Shown in pieces: positions 1 to 8,042 of a stretch of DNA of 64,000 bases. This DNA comes from PWXP01 sp040772845 (GTDB taxonomy: Bacteria > Planctomycetota > Planctomycetia > Pirellulales > Thermoguttaceae). The notes beneath the pieces are model-generated. The model had not been told where the DNA came from and did no database searches. It saw nothing but the letters and a program-made list of their open reading frames with translations. The position numbers and the translations under genes were made by a program. The stretch is from positions 248,001 to 312,000 of the forward strand of contig JAXGXG010000001.1 in NCBI GenBank assembly GCA_040772845.1, given 5' to 3'. Numbering within the stretch: position 1 is the stretch's first letter; each line of letters begins with the position of its first letter.

Positions 1-659
1 ATTGCGCCGTCGCGCAGCCGCTGGATCGTTTCCTGATAGCTCTTCATGTGCCGCCGCTGCGTTCCGGCCGCGATGCCCAGCCCCTTTTGTCGGGCCAGCT
101 CGCCTGCCTGCATGACCAGTTTGACACCCGGTATATCAACGGCGGCCGGTTTCTCGATGAACGCGTGCTTGCCGGCCTCGATGGTGGCCAGGAGTTGGGC
201 GGGGCGGAAATGGGGCGGGGTGGCCAGGATGACGTAGTTCACCTCGTCGACGGCCAGGAGCTTCTTGTAGGCGTCGAATCCGGTGAAGCACTGTTCCTTG
301 GGGATGTCGATCTTCAGTTTGGCCAGTTGTTCGCGGCATTGGTGAAGCCGGTCATCGAACAGGTCGGCCAGAGCGACCACGCGAATATTCTTGTGGGCGA
401 TTTCCGCGCCTTGGGCAACGTCCTCGGTATGGTAGCCGCTGGACGGATAAATGACTCGGGTGGCCGCACCCAGTGCATCGAGCGTAGCGCCCGTGCCGCG
501 TCCGCCACACCCGACCAGACCGATCTTGATCTCCATCTCCTCGCCGGCGGCATGGGCCGCCCGATCGATCGCCAGCTCGGCCGCAGCCGCACCGGCCAGG
601 GCGAGAGAAGACCGCTTGAGGAACTGCCGTCGCGAGACGTCGTGCTTCTGGGGCGTCAT
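1..659 (-). CDS. Gfo/Idh/MocA-family oxidoreductase, Tat-exported, 3' end outside window
   Basis: The reading frame starts at the ATG complementary to 657-659 and is still open at the left edge, so the C-terminal part is missing. The N-terminus has a twin-arginine signal (SRRQFLKRSS, then a short Ala-rich hydrophobic stretch). A Rossmann dinucleotide-binding motif follows (IGLVGCGGRGTG, about residues 45-56). Further on, the EKP motif (AFIEKPAAVD) typical of Gfo/Idh/MocA enzymes is seen. Members are NAD(P)-dependent sugar or inositol dehydrogenases; planctomycetes have many Tat-exported paralogues, so the substrate cannot be told. The gene is transcribed away from the TIM-barrel gene at 1011. 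A Tat substrate fits with the tatC gene at 56.4 kb. Confidence 0.9.
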   Translation of the reverse strand, partial: MTPQKHDVSRRQFLKRSSLALAGAAAAELAIDRAAHAAGEEMEIKIGLVGCGGRGTGATLDALGAATRVIYPSSGYHTEDVAQGAEIAHKNIRVVALADLFDDRLHQCREQLAKLKIDIPKEQCFTGFDAYKKLLAVDEVNYVILATPPHFRPAQLLATIEAGKHAFIEKPAAVDIPGVKLVMQAGELARQKGLGIAAGTQRRHMKSYQETIQRLRDGA

Positions 660-1010
660 TCTGGGGAATCCTTCATGTAGAGATGGGAGCAGGGTGAATC
701 GACCCGTCCATCGTAGCCGGAATGGGCGAAGATTGCCAGTGTGAGGGGGAAGACGCACGTCGAGCCACACGGCAGAGCACGACTGGGCAAAGGCGCGCGA
801 CGGATGGGAATACCGCCTGCAGGCGGTATTTTCGGTCGTTCGGGGCATTCGTGGTCTGGTCCTTACGGTCTCCCGTTGGATATGGCAGTGCCGTCTGTTA
901 AGCTATGGATGGGGCACTCGTGTTCCCTGATCGGGATGGTGAGTTCGGTGGCTCAGGAAGCCTGGCATCTCATTGTGACCGGAGTCTCGACGATAACCGG
1001 GGTTTTGCCC
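660..1010. other. Divergent intergenic region with one perfect palindrome
   Basis: About 350 bases lie between two divergent genes. A forward frame is open from 741 but its first 90 codons have no recognisable content; the isomerase family match begins only at 1011. The only clear structure is the palindrome at 809-830. Promoters for both flanking genes are expected here, but I see no convincing -35/-10 pair. Confidence 0.5.
809..830. repeat. Perfect 22-bp palindrome with CCGCCTGCAGGCGG centre
   Basis: The sequence reads identically on both strands: AATACCGCCTG followed by its exact reverse complement. There is no T-tract, and it lies between divergent promoters, so it is not an obvious terminator. 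Its centre resembles the centres of the longer inverted repeats near 19.8 kb. Confidence 0.7.
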
Positions 1011-1865
1011 ATGCGACTTGCGTACAGTTCCAATGCGTACATGAAATTTTCGCTGGAGGAGACCGTTCGGCGAATTGCGGCGCTGGGTTTTGAAGGCCTT
1101 GAGCTTCTGGCCGACGTGCCCCACGCGTGGCCGGCGGGACTGCTGCCGGAGCGGAAGGAGGCCATTCGCCGCTGCCTGGCGGAGGCCGGATTGGCCATTT
1201 CCAACGTGAACGGGTTCATGATGAACGCCGTGGCCGACCCGCGCCAGCCGTACTGGCATCCGTCGTGGATCGAGCCCGATCCTCATTATCGAGCGATCCG
1301 CCGGGAGCATACCAAGCGGGCGTTGCGCCTGGCGGCCGACTTGGGGGCGCCTTCCATACAAACGGAACCGGGGGGCCCTCTGGAACCGGGCGGCTCGTGG
1401 CAGAAGGCGGCGGCGCTGTTCTATGAGGAGCTCATGCCCTGCGTGCAATTGGCCGAGGAACTGGGCGTTTCTCTGCTCATCGAACCCGAGCCTGAACTGC
1501 TCGTCGAGACGTTTGAGCAGTATCTCGAAATCGCCGGCCGAGTCGATTCGCCGGCGTTGGGGTTGAACTTCGATATCGGGCACGCCTATTGCGTCGGCCA
1601 GCCGCCGGAACAATGGGTGGCCCGGCTTGCCGAGCACACGCGGCACTATCATGTGGAAGACATTGCGGCGACCCGGTGGCATGCACACCTGATTCCGGGG
1701 CAAGGGGCAATTGACCTGCCGGCCGTTTTCCGGGAGATTGTCAGGAGCGACTACCAGGGGTGGGTTACCGTGGAACTCTACCCGTATATCGACGATCCCG
1801 ATACGGCCGGCCGCCAGGCGAAGCGATACTTGGACGGGCTGATCGGGGCGAACTCGGGCGAGTAG
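1011..1865 (+). CDS. Sugar phosphate isomerase/epimerase-family TIM-barrel protein
   Basis: A 284-residue protein of the xylose-isomerase-like TIM-barrel superfamily. I chose ATG 1011 (MRLAYSSNAY), because typical relatives begin there; the upstream open codons show no homology and no good ribosome site is visible for either. Putative metal ligands appear in order: Glu in QTEPGG, Glu in IEPEP, Asp and His in FDIGHAY, His in YHVED, Glu in VELYPY. These are the usual positions in this fold. The stop lies 46 bases before the EboC-like gene, so the two are probably co-transcribed. The substrate is unknown. It is shorter than EboE (about 390 residues), so I do not call it EboE, but it may play an analogous role in the same pathway. 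Confidence 0.82.
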   Translation: MRLAYSSNAYMKFSLEETVRRIAALGFEGLELLADVPHAWPAGLLPERKEAIRRCLAEAGLAISNVNGFMMNAVADPRQPYWHPSWIEPDPHYRAIRREHTKRALRLAADLGAPSIQTEPGGPLEPGGSWQKAAALFYEELMPCVQLAEELGVSLLIEPEPELLVETFEQYLEIAGRVDSPALGLNFDIGHAYCVGQPPEQWVARLAEHTRHYHVEDIAATRWHAHLIPGQGAIDLPAVFREIVRSDYQGWVTVELYPYIDDPDTAGRQAKRYLDGLIGANSGE

Positions 1866-1911
1866 CGTCGAGAATCGCATTTTTCACCAAGCGGTCAGGG
1901 GGATTGTGGTC

Positions 1912-2871
1912 ATGTCCAGCAAGAAGAAGGAATCGAAGCCCGGCCTTTCCGCCATGTTCCGCGCGCTTATGGAACTGCTGCGCGTGCCGAACCTGTTCAC
2001 CGCGGCGGCCGACGTGGCCATGGGGGTGCTGTTCGTCAGCCAGTTGGAGACTGCCGGCGAAACGGTTGCCCTGGTCGTCCTGGTCGGTGCTTCGTGCCTT
2101 CTGTACGCGGCAGGCGTGGTGCTCAACGACGTGTTCGACGTCCATCTGGACACTCGTCATCGTCCGGAGCGGCCGATTCCATCGGGCCGGATTCCTCTTG
2201 GACTGGCGCGTATGCTCGGCTGGCTGTTGCTGCTCGCCGGCATGACCTTGGCTTGGGCGGCCGCGGCCGTAGTGGGCCAATGGGGGCCTGGGCTGGTTGT
2301 CCTGCTGCTGGCCGGTTGTGTCGTGCTTTACAACGCACGGTTGAAAGCAACGCCGTTGGGGCCCGTTCTGATGGGGGCCTGCCGTGCGCTGAACGTGCTG
2401 CTGGGAATGAGCGTGCTGACGACGGCCTGGCAACCCCAGCACGGCTTGGTTGCCGGGGCGATTGGTGTTTACATTGCAGGCATTACCTGGTTCGCGAGGA
2501 CCGAGGCTGGGCGCAGCCGCCGGCCGGCGCTGTTTGGGGCCATGGTGGTTATGCTTGCCGGGATCGGCTTGCTGGCTCTGTTGCCGTTGGTCATGCCGGC
2601 GCGTGAGTTGATCCGTCTTCTACAGCTTCAACCGCAACGCTGGTACATGTTCCTCGGAGCGCTGGGGGTTCTGATCGGCTGGCGGTTTGCGCGCGCCGTG
2701 GCGGAGCCGTCGTCCATCCGCGTGCAGGCGGCCGTGCAGCACGGTATCCTGTCGCTGGTGTTCCTCGATGCGGCTGCGTGCTATGCCGTGCGTGGGATGG
2801 GGCCTGCGGTGGCGATTCTGCTGCTGCTCATTCCGGCTACACTTTCCAGCCGGGCCATTCGGATGACATAG
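1912..2871 (+). CDS. eboC: EboC-like UbiA-family membrane protein
   Basis: A 319-residue polytopic membrane protein. The first Asp-rich motif of UbiA prenyltransferases is present (LNDVFDVHLD, about residues 69-78), followed by RPERPIPSGR. The second region reads GACRALNVLLGMS, as in the EboC subgroup, instead of the second Asp-rich motif of classical UbiA enzymes. ATG 1912 is preferred over GTG 1906, because AGGGGG at about 1898-1903 is then at a normal distance. UbiA enzymes transfer prenyl groups to aromatic acceptors; EboC proteins belong to the ebo metabolite-traffic cluster, and their exact reaction is not established. It is downstream of the TIM-barrel gene in the same direction. EboF- and EboB-like genes lie at 32 and 35 kb. 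Confidence 0.82.
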   Translation: MSSKKKESKPGLSAMFRALMELLRVPNLFTAAADVAMGVLFVSQLETAGETVALVVLVGASCLLYAAGVVLNDVFDVHLDTRHRPERPIPSGRIPLGLARMLGWLLLLAGMTLAWAAAAVVGQWGPGLVVLLLAGCVVLYNARLKATPLGPVLMGACRALNVLLGMSVLTTAWQPQHGLVAGAIGVYIAGITWFARTEAGRSRRPALFGAMVVMLAGIGLLALLPLVMPARELIRLLQLQPQRWYMFLGALGVLIGWRFARAVAEPSSIRVQAAVQHGILSLVFLDAAACYAVRGMGPAVAILLLLIPATLSSRAIRMT

Positions 2872-2951
2872 AGGTTCATTCGGCCACGTCGCTAAAGGCG
2901 GGACTCCGACCATGTCGGCTTGTACCTGGAAACGGAAGAGCCGTTGGACTG

Positions 2952-3368
2952 TCAGTTCGCTTCGCAGTCTTCCGTGTATGCGGCGGAGCATTTGGGCGTT
3001 TCCCAGAATTGAACTTCGACGACGGGCAGCCCTTGCTGTTTCGCGTAATCGAAGATGAGCTTCGCCAGATTCTCGGTCGTTGGATTGACGTCGATCAGCA
3101 CGAGAGGTTCGCCCAGTTCTTGCAGGGCAGGGATGGCCGGATCATTGCGGCGGAGGATCATCCGATGGTCGAGTTCTGCATCGATCCATTGCTGGACTAT
3201 CCGTTTCATTTCGCCGAAATCGAGCAACATGCCGCGATTGTCCAGTTCCTCGCCGACAAGCGTGAGGACGACCCGGCCATTGTGGCCGTGCAAATGGCGG
3301 CATTTCCCCTCGTAATCGAGCAGGCGGTGGCCGTAGCAGAAATCGATTTCCCGTGATACTCGAAACAT
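2952..3368 (-). CDS. queD: 6-carboxytetrahydropterin synthase QueD-type
   Basis: A 138-residue 6-pyruvoyl-tetrahydropterin synthase-like enzyme. Zinc-binding histidines occur in CYGHRL and CRHLHGHNG; the Cys in the latter is at the catalytic position. DHRMIL, TTENLA and WETPKCSAAY are further family motifs. The start at 3368 is supported by CTAGGAG about ten bases upstream. In this pathway it converts dihydroneopterin triphosphate to 6-carboxytetrahydropterin for queuosine. It follows queC with a 13-base gap, so the two form a short operon. queE is not in the window. Confidence 0.92.
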   Translation of the reverse strand: MFRVSREIDFCYGHRLLDYEGKCRHLHGHNGRVVLTLVGEELDNRGMLLDFGEMKRIVQQWIDAELDHRMILRRNDPAIPALQELGEPLVLIDVNPTTENLAKLIFDYAKQQGLPVVEVQFWETPKCSAAYTEDCEAN

Positions 3369-3381
3369 GGGGGCGGGTCTC

Positions 3382-4056
3382 CTAGGAATGATGTGCGTAT
3401 TCCGTTGGGTCTTCAGCGGCAATCAGGCGGAACGCGGCTTGGCGTTCCGCACACTTGTTGCAGCGGCCGCAATGGCGGCCATCGACCGGAGCGATACAGC
3501 AGAACGTCAGGGCGAGCGGAAAATCCCGGCCGAGTGTCATCACCTGCTGCTTGTTCATTCGGGAAAACGGCCGGACAATCTTCACGTGGCGACCGCTTGC
3601 CAGGGCGAGCGCCGCGGCATACTGGTCGAAGAACGCGACGGTTGCGTCGGGAAAAGGATTCGACCGCAGCGTGCCGAGGGCCAGTTCGTCGATGTCGTGG
3701 GTTGCGCACCACAGCAGGGGTTTGATGGTCAACAGGGCATTGCGTCCCGGAAGGAAGACCGCTTCGTCCGGACTCGTGGAATCGGGCACTTCCTGCCCCG
3801 TTATGCTCCAGTGCTTCTCGTAGAGATCGCCTACCGGAAGACTGAAGACCACCAGCGGAGCCAGTGCAGGTGACGCCAGGGCCTGGCAGTACTGCCCCAG
3901 GGCGTTCAGTTCCGCCGGCTCCCAGAACAGCCCGGCCCGAATATAGAACGGCTGTACCCGGTAGCCTTCGGCGAGCAGATGTCCCAAGAGAATGCAACTA
4001 TCCAACCCACCGCTGAGCATAAGGCCGATGGTCTTGGCGGCAGGTTCGGCTGTCAT
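3382..4056 (-). CDS. queC: 7-cyano-7-deazaguanine synthase
   Basis: A 224-residue member of the PP-loop ATPase family. The motif MLSGGLDSCILL is the pyrophosphate loop, and the C-terminal CCIAP plus HCGRCNKC cysteines are the zinc site of QueC. It makes preQ0 from 7-carboxy-7-deazaguanine using ATP and ammonia. I place the start at the internal ATG 4056 (MTAEPAAKT); an upstream in-frame ATG at 4104 would add 16 residues, and neither has a strong ribosome site. It is the first gene of the queC-queD unit. Confidence 0.92.
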   Translation of the reverse strand: MTAEPAAKTIGLMLSGGLDSCILLGHLLAEGYRVQPFYIRAGLFWEPAELNALGQYCQALASPALAPLVVFSLPVGDLYEKHWSITGQEVPDSTSPDEAVFLPGRNALLTIKPLLWCATHDIDELALGTLRSNPFPDATVAFFDQYAAALALASGRHVKIVRPFSRMNKQQVMTLGRDFPLALTFCCIAPVDGRHCGRCNKCAERQAAFRLIAAEDPTEYAHHS

Positions 4057-4244
4057 AAACAGGCCCGTCAGGGGCGAGAGGCGGAGATTTCGAGGCACAC
4101 GCATTGTACTCTTGCCGCGACGGTCGGCAAGTCGTCATGACGGGCCAATTGACACAGCCCGCCGGAGCGGGTATTCTTCGGTCCTCGTTTGGTTCTGTGC
4201 AGCCAGGGTGTGGTTTCTCGACCCGTTGATCTGGGAGGAATATG

Positions 4245-5030
4245 ATGAACGACGTTGCACAACAGCAGGGGGGCGTTCCCGCGGCGGCCCATGCGGCCAT
4301 TGAGTATCGACAAGCCATCGGCAGAGTGCGTGGCTGGTGCTTCTTGTTGGCCTTCTTTGGTGGTTTGGCGATCTATCAAGGCCTCCAACTAATGGATGCT
4401 GGTGTCGATATCGCGATTGTGGGGGTGGGCGTCGGGGGAATCCTGCTGCTGGCTGCCGCCGCTGCCGGGATCAGACCTTCGCCCGCAACCATGGTCCTGG
4501 AGGCGTGTGCCTTTGGCGCCATTGCCGCTTGGGATCTGTTCCTGTTTGTATTGAGCGGCGCCGAGGCAGCGGAGTTTGGTATCTGGGGCCTGGTCGAGGT
4601 CGGCATTGCTGTCTACCTGCTGGCCAAGTTGCCTGGCTTCTTTCGCATCGCCGCCCAAAAACCGTCGAAGGAGATACTCCAGCAGCTCGATGCGATTGTC
4701 GACGGCATTCGGAAGGCGAAATTGAAGGAAGAGGACGATTTGATCGAATTCGCTGCCAACAGCACGATGTGGCGAGTACGACTCTCGGAGGATACGGCGA
4801 TCTTTGTCGAGGCGAAGCAGGGACACGATATGTTGTTTGTCGACCGCGAGGAACTCGATATTGAAGACCGAACCAAGCCTGGCAAGGAGGCAAAATCGCG
4901 CCCCGTGACAATCGCCACCGGAACGAAAACCTGGCAGACAAAACTGAGCCCCGAGCATCTGCAACGGCTCGTGTCGTGGAAGGAAGGGCCCGGGACGCTG
5001 CCTTCCGATGGGTCGGTGGTGGAAGCGTAG
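4245..5030 (+). CDS. Hypothetical membrane protein
   Basis: About 261 residues of a protein I do not recognise. Four hydrophobic segments span about residues 30-130 (for example WCFLLAFFGGLAIY, IAIVGVGVGGILLLAAA and AIAAWDLFLFVL). A soluble, charged cytoplasmic-type domain of about 115 residues follows (KPSKEILQQLDAIVDGIRKAKLK onward) and ends in VVEA. Two adjacent ATGs occur at 4242 and 4245; GGAGGAA lies just upstream and gives a better distance to the second. It stands alone between the que operon and a small secreted protein. Function unknown. Confidence 0.7.
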   Translation: MNDVAQQQGGVPAAAHAAIEYRQAIGRVRGWCFLLAFFGGLAIYQGLQLMDAGVDIAIVGVGVGGILLLAAAAAGIRPSPATMVLEACAFGAIAAWDLFLFVLSGAEAAEFGIWGLVEVGIAVYLLAKLPGFFRIAAQKPSKEILQQLDAIVDGIRKAKLKEEDDLIEFAANSTMWRVRLSEDTAIFVEAKQGHDMLFVDREELDIEDRTKPGKEAKSRPVTIATGTKTWQTKLSPEHLQRLVSWKEGPGTLPSDGSVVEA

Positions 5031-5292
5031 GTCCCAATAGAGGGGTTCGGGCGGCTGAATACTTGCGACCCAATTGAAGTGGCGCCGGTGTCGCGTTTGG
5101 TGGGGGGGCCACTGCATGCCCTTCGGGTGGCTCGGCTGGCCTTGCCTGGTTCTTGCAGTCTGGATAAACTCGCCGTCCGAACTCCTTCTGTGCCAAATTG
5201 TTGTCTTTTCGTTCTTTGTCTTGAAATGCGGGCTGGTGCTTTTACAATAGAGATAGAGGGCCCAGCTTGCCCAGACTGCAAAGGTTCTTGTC

Positions 5293-5637
5293 GTGACCAT
5301 GCGAAGTGCAATGCTAGGGACCCTGGTGGCTGCCGTCATCGTTGTGGCGTGTGTCGGTTCTTGGGACTCGGGCCAAGAGGCCTATGCCGAACGACCGACC
5401 GTTTACGCTCCCGCAGGCGGTGACTTGATTGCGGTGCCGGCGGAGACCGACGGCGGCCAGGTGCTTACGGTGATTGATACGCGTCAGCGTGTGATGAGCG
5501 TGTACGGGATTGACGGGGGAACGGGCAAGATTACGCTGTTGAGTGTCCGCAATATCCAGTGGGATTTGCAGCTTTCGGAATTCAACGGCGAACATCCGCT
5601 TCCTCAGGAGATTCGGAATATGCTCGAACAGCGGTAG
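5293..5637 (+). CDS. Small secreted protein of unknown function
   Basis: A 114-residue protein with an N-terminal signal-type hydrophobic segment (AMLGTLVAAVIVVACVG) and a likely cleavage near AYAE. The mature part includes VLTVIDTRQRVMSVYGID and IQWDLQLSEFN, which suggest a small beta-rich domain. The start may be GTG 5293 or ATG 5299; AAGG near 5280 suits the GTG better. I do not recognise the family. Confidence 0.65.
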   Translation: MTMRSAMLGTLVAAVIVVACVGSWDSGQEAYAERPTVYAPAGGDLIAVPAETDGGQVLTVIDTRQRVMSVYGIDGGTGKITLLSVRNIQWDLQLSEFNGEHPLPQEIRNMLEQR

Positions 5638-5730
5638 GCTGAGGGAACAGAGGCATCACTTCGCAGCGGCTCGACCCGGAATGGCCGCCCGAAGGTAACC
5701 GTCCCGCGTGGGGGGACCTGGAGTTCATCA

Positions 5731-6822
5731 ATGGCCCAGAAGTATTTGAACACGAGTCAGGCAGCCGAGAGGCTCGGCCTTTCGGAAGGTGACATTGCCC
5801 GGATGCGCGAGAACCGTGAGTTATACGGCTATCGCGACGGGGCCGACTGGAAGTTCAAGGTCGAAGATATCGAAAAGATGGCAGAGAAGGCATCGAAATC
5901 GTCCGCGGCCGAAGAGGACGATGGCGATGTGCTGCTCAGCGAGGTGGAGTTGGGCCAATCGGATGCCGGGGCTTCCGGGACCGTCATCGGGATGGGCAAG
6001 CAGGATGCCGTTTCCGACGGGAGCGACCTGCACAAGTCGGGCAAGGACTCGGCGGAAGCCGGCTCGCAGTTCGAGGAGCTCGATCTGACGCTTGACGAAG
6101 ACCTGACCTTGGAAGACAGTGCGATCGGCTCGCAGTCGGGCGGGTCGGGAATCGACCTGGATGACGATGACCTCGTCCTTGGCGGCAGCGGCAGCGGCAG
6201 TGATATCACGTTGGGGGGCGACAGCGGCATCTCGCTGGTCGATCCGGCCGACAGCGGACTTTCGCTGGAAGAACCGCTCGACCTGGGCACGGGCGATGAA
6301 TCGCTCGAACTGGGCGAAGACGACATGATCCTCCTGGATGATGACGAGGTCGATGAGGACGCGGCAACCGAGCTCAAAGCGGAAGACGACTTCCTGCTGA
6401 CGCCCTTGGACGACGAAGGCGATGAAGAGTCGGAGAGCGGCTCGCAGGTGATCGCCCTCGATACCGAAGGCGACGAATCGGCCACGATGGTTGCCAGCAC
6501 GTCGAACGCTTCGATGGCGGCCATGCTGGACGAAGACCTTGGCGGCGGAGGGCTCGGCGTTGATGACGCCGCCCTGGGTATGTCGCTCGGCGGGCAGCCG
6601 GGCGGGATGGCCGGAGGAGCGCCCTTGATGCAGCCTGCGGCGGCGTTGCCAGAAGCGCCCTGGTCGGTTTGGAGCGTCGTTGTGTTGGCGTTGTGTGTGG
6701 TGGTGCTGGTCTTCTGCGGCATGTTCTCTTACGACCTGATGCGGAACATGTGGAGTTGGGAAGGGGCCTACGAGGTGAACAGCTCCTTGATGGACTCGAT
6801 CCTGAGTATGTTTGAAAGTTAG
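5731..6822 (+). CDS. MerR/excisionase-type HTH protein with acidic linker and C-terminal membrane anchor
   Basis: A 363-residue protein with three parts. Residues 1-55 look like an excisionase/MerR-type helix-turn-helix (NTSQAAERLGLSEGDIARMR, then DWKFKVEDIEKM). Residues 56-305 are a very acidic, Ser/Gly-rich, probably disordered region with loose repeats such as DSGISL, DSGLSLEE and DDDEVDED. Residues about 309-335 are one transmembrane helix (WSVVVLALCVVVLVFCGMFS), followed by a 25-residue tail. The ATG at 5731 gives a family-like N-terminus. The layout predicts a DNA-binding head held at the membrane. An OmpA lipoprotein gene follows after 83 bases. The architecture is visible in the sequence; the role is inference. 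Confidence 0.78.
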   Translation: MAQKYLNTSQAAERLGLSEGDIARMRENRELYGYRDGADWKFKVEDIEKMAEKASKSSAAEEDDGDVLLSEVELGQSDAGASGTVIGMGKQDAVSDGSDLHKSGKDSAEAGSQFEELDLTLDEDLTLEDSAIGSQSGGSGIDLDDDDLVLGGSGSGSDITLGGDSGISLVDPADSGLSLEEPLDLGTGDESLELGEDDMILLDDDEVDEDAATELKAEDDFLLTPLDDEGDEESESGSQVIALDTEGDESATMVASTSNASMAAMLDEDLGGGGLGVDDAALGMSLGGQPGGMAGGAPLMQPAAALPEAPWSVWSVVVLALCVVVLVFCGMFSYDLMRNMWSWEGAYEVNSSLMDSILSMFES

Positions 6823-6905
6823 AACGGGATGGCGTCGCGCGGCGTTTGCACGACGGATCGCGCGGCGCGCGCCCAATCAGTTGCGATTCGAAAGGAGTCG
6901 AATCC

Positions 6906-7730
6906 ATGACTGGATTTCGTAGCATTCTTGTCTTTCTGCTCGCCGGATGTGTTCCTGGTTTGTCCGGATGTCTTTTCGTGCCGGTTACGACCTATCGGGC
7001 CAGTGAGACGCAGAACCGGAACCTGACGGAGTTGACCCGCGCGCAGGCCACCGAGCTTGAGAATCTGAAGGTCCATACTCGATCGACGGAAGATCAGCTT
7101 CTTCAAGCGGAGCGGGCCCTGGCGCAGATGGAGGAGGAGCTGGGAATCAACCGCCATCAGCTCGCCAGCTTCCGGCGAGAGCGCGAGGCGTTGCACGAGC
7201 AGTTTGAAGGTCTGGCCGGCCACTTCGGCCATGTGCCGCCGGAGGTCGGGCGCAAGCTCACGGAGTTGTCCCAGCGGTTCCCGGCACTTCAATTCGATCC
7301 GCAGACCGGCTTGAGCAAGTTCGATACCGACATCCTCTTCGATTCAGGCGAGGCCGATCTGAAGCCCGAGGCGAAGAAGGTATTGGCCGAACTGGCGAAC
7401 ATTCTCATGTCGCCGGAGGGCAAGGACTTGCGAATCTTTGTGGCCGGGCATACCGATGACCGTGGTATTGCCGGCCGGCCGGTTCGGGAGAAGTACCCGA
7501 CCAACTTCCACCTGAGCACCGCTCGCGCGCACGCCGTCGCAGAGGCGTTGCGCGGCAAGGGGGTCGAGGAGCATCGCGTGGGCGTGGCCGGTTTCGGGGC
7601 GCACCAGCCGATTGCCCCGAACGCCGCCCCGGAAGACCGTCGCAAGAACCGCCGCGTCGAGGTCTTCGTCCTCGCCCCCCACGTCCCCATCGTCGGCTGG
7701 ACCGAGACCATCCCCAGCATCTACCGGTGA
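6906..7730 (+). CDS. OmpA-family lipoprotein
   Basis: A 274-residue envelope protein. AAAGGAG about ten bases before ATG 6906 decides the start. The N-terminus is a lipoprotein signal with a lipobox (LSGCLFV, Cys about residue 22). Residues about 35-110 are charged and predicted coiled coil. The C-terminal 120 residues are an OmpA/Pal/MotB peptidoglycan-binding domain: DILFDSGEADL, VAGHTDDRG, STARAHAVAEAL and NRRVEVFVL. Such proteins tie the outer membrane to the cell wall. It follows the membrane-anchored HTH gene and may share its transcript. Confidence 0.92.
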   Translation: MTGFRSILVFLLAGCVPGLSGCLFVPVTTYRASETQNRNLTELTRAQATELENLKVHTRSTEDQLLQAERALAQMEEELGINRHQLASFRREREALHEQFEGLAGHFGHVPPEVGRKLTELSQRFPALQFDPQTGLSKFDTDILFDSGEADLKPEAKKVLAELANILMSPEGKDLRIFVAGHTDDRGIAGRPVREKYPTNFHLSTARAHAVAEALRGKGVEEHRVGVAGFGAHQPIAPNAAPEDRRKNRRVEVFVLAPHVPIVGWTETIPSIYR

Positions 7731-8042
7731 GTGCGACCGGTGCATTTTGTGTGCATGCGGCACTTCTGCTTGTTATGCTCCGAATCATGTTCAGGAGAGT
7801 TGGTTCCGCAATTCCAGTGTTGGCAGCGAACGGCCTGAACTACCTTCTGTTGAAAGATCGCACCGAACGAAACGTTGCCGGGACAATTTGCGAAGCCCCC
7901 CCCTTGCGGCTGGTTGGTCTTGGGGGTACAAAGTGTGGACAGTCTTGATGCGCAAGCCCGGCGGGCGGGAACCAGCGATGGCGAAGAGGATTGTGGCTGA
8001 CCGAGGGATTACGTTGCTGAAGATTATTGTGTGAGGCTTGCT
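7731..8042 (+). other. Intergenic region upstream of the methyltransferase
   Basis: About 310 bases without a supported gene. I see no repeat, tRNA or clear terminator. It marks the left boundary of the restriction-type unit. Confidence 0.5.

Noticed and set aside
1011..1865. TIM-barrel protein as EboE
   Set aside because: It is about 100 residues shorter than EboE and has the general isomerase/epimerase start; only its position beside eboC suggests a link.
903..1880. 325-codon minus-strand frame opposite the TIM-barrel gene
   Set aside because: No domain; the plus-strand protein has a complete set of metal-ligand motifs.
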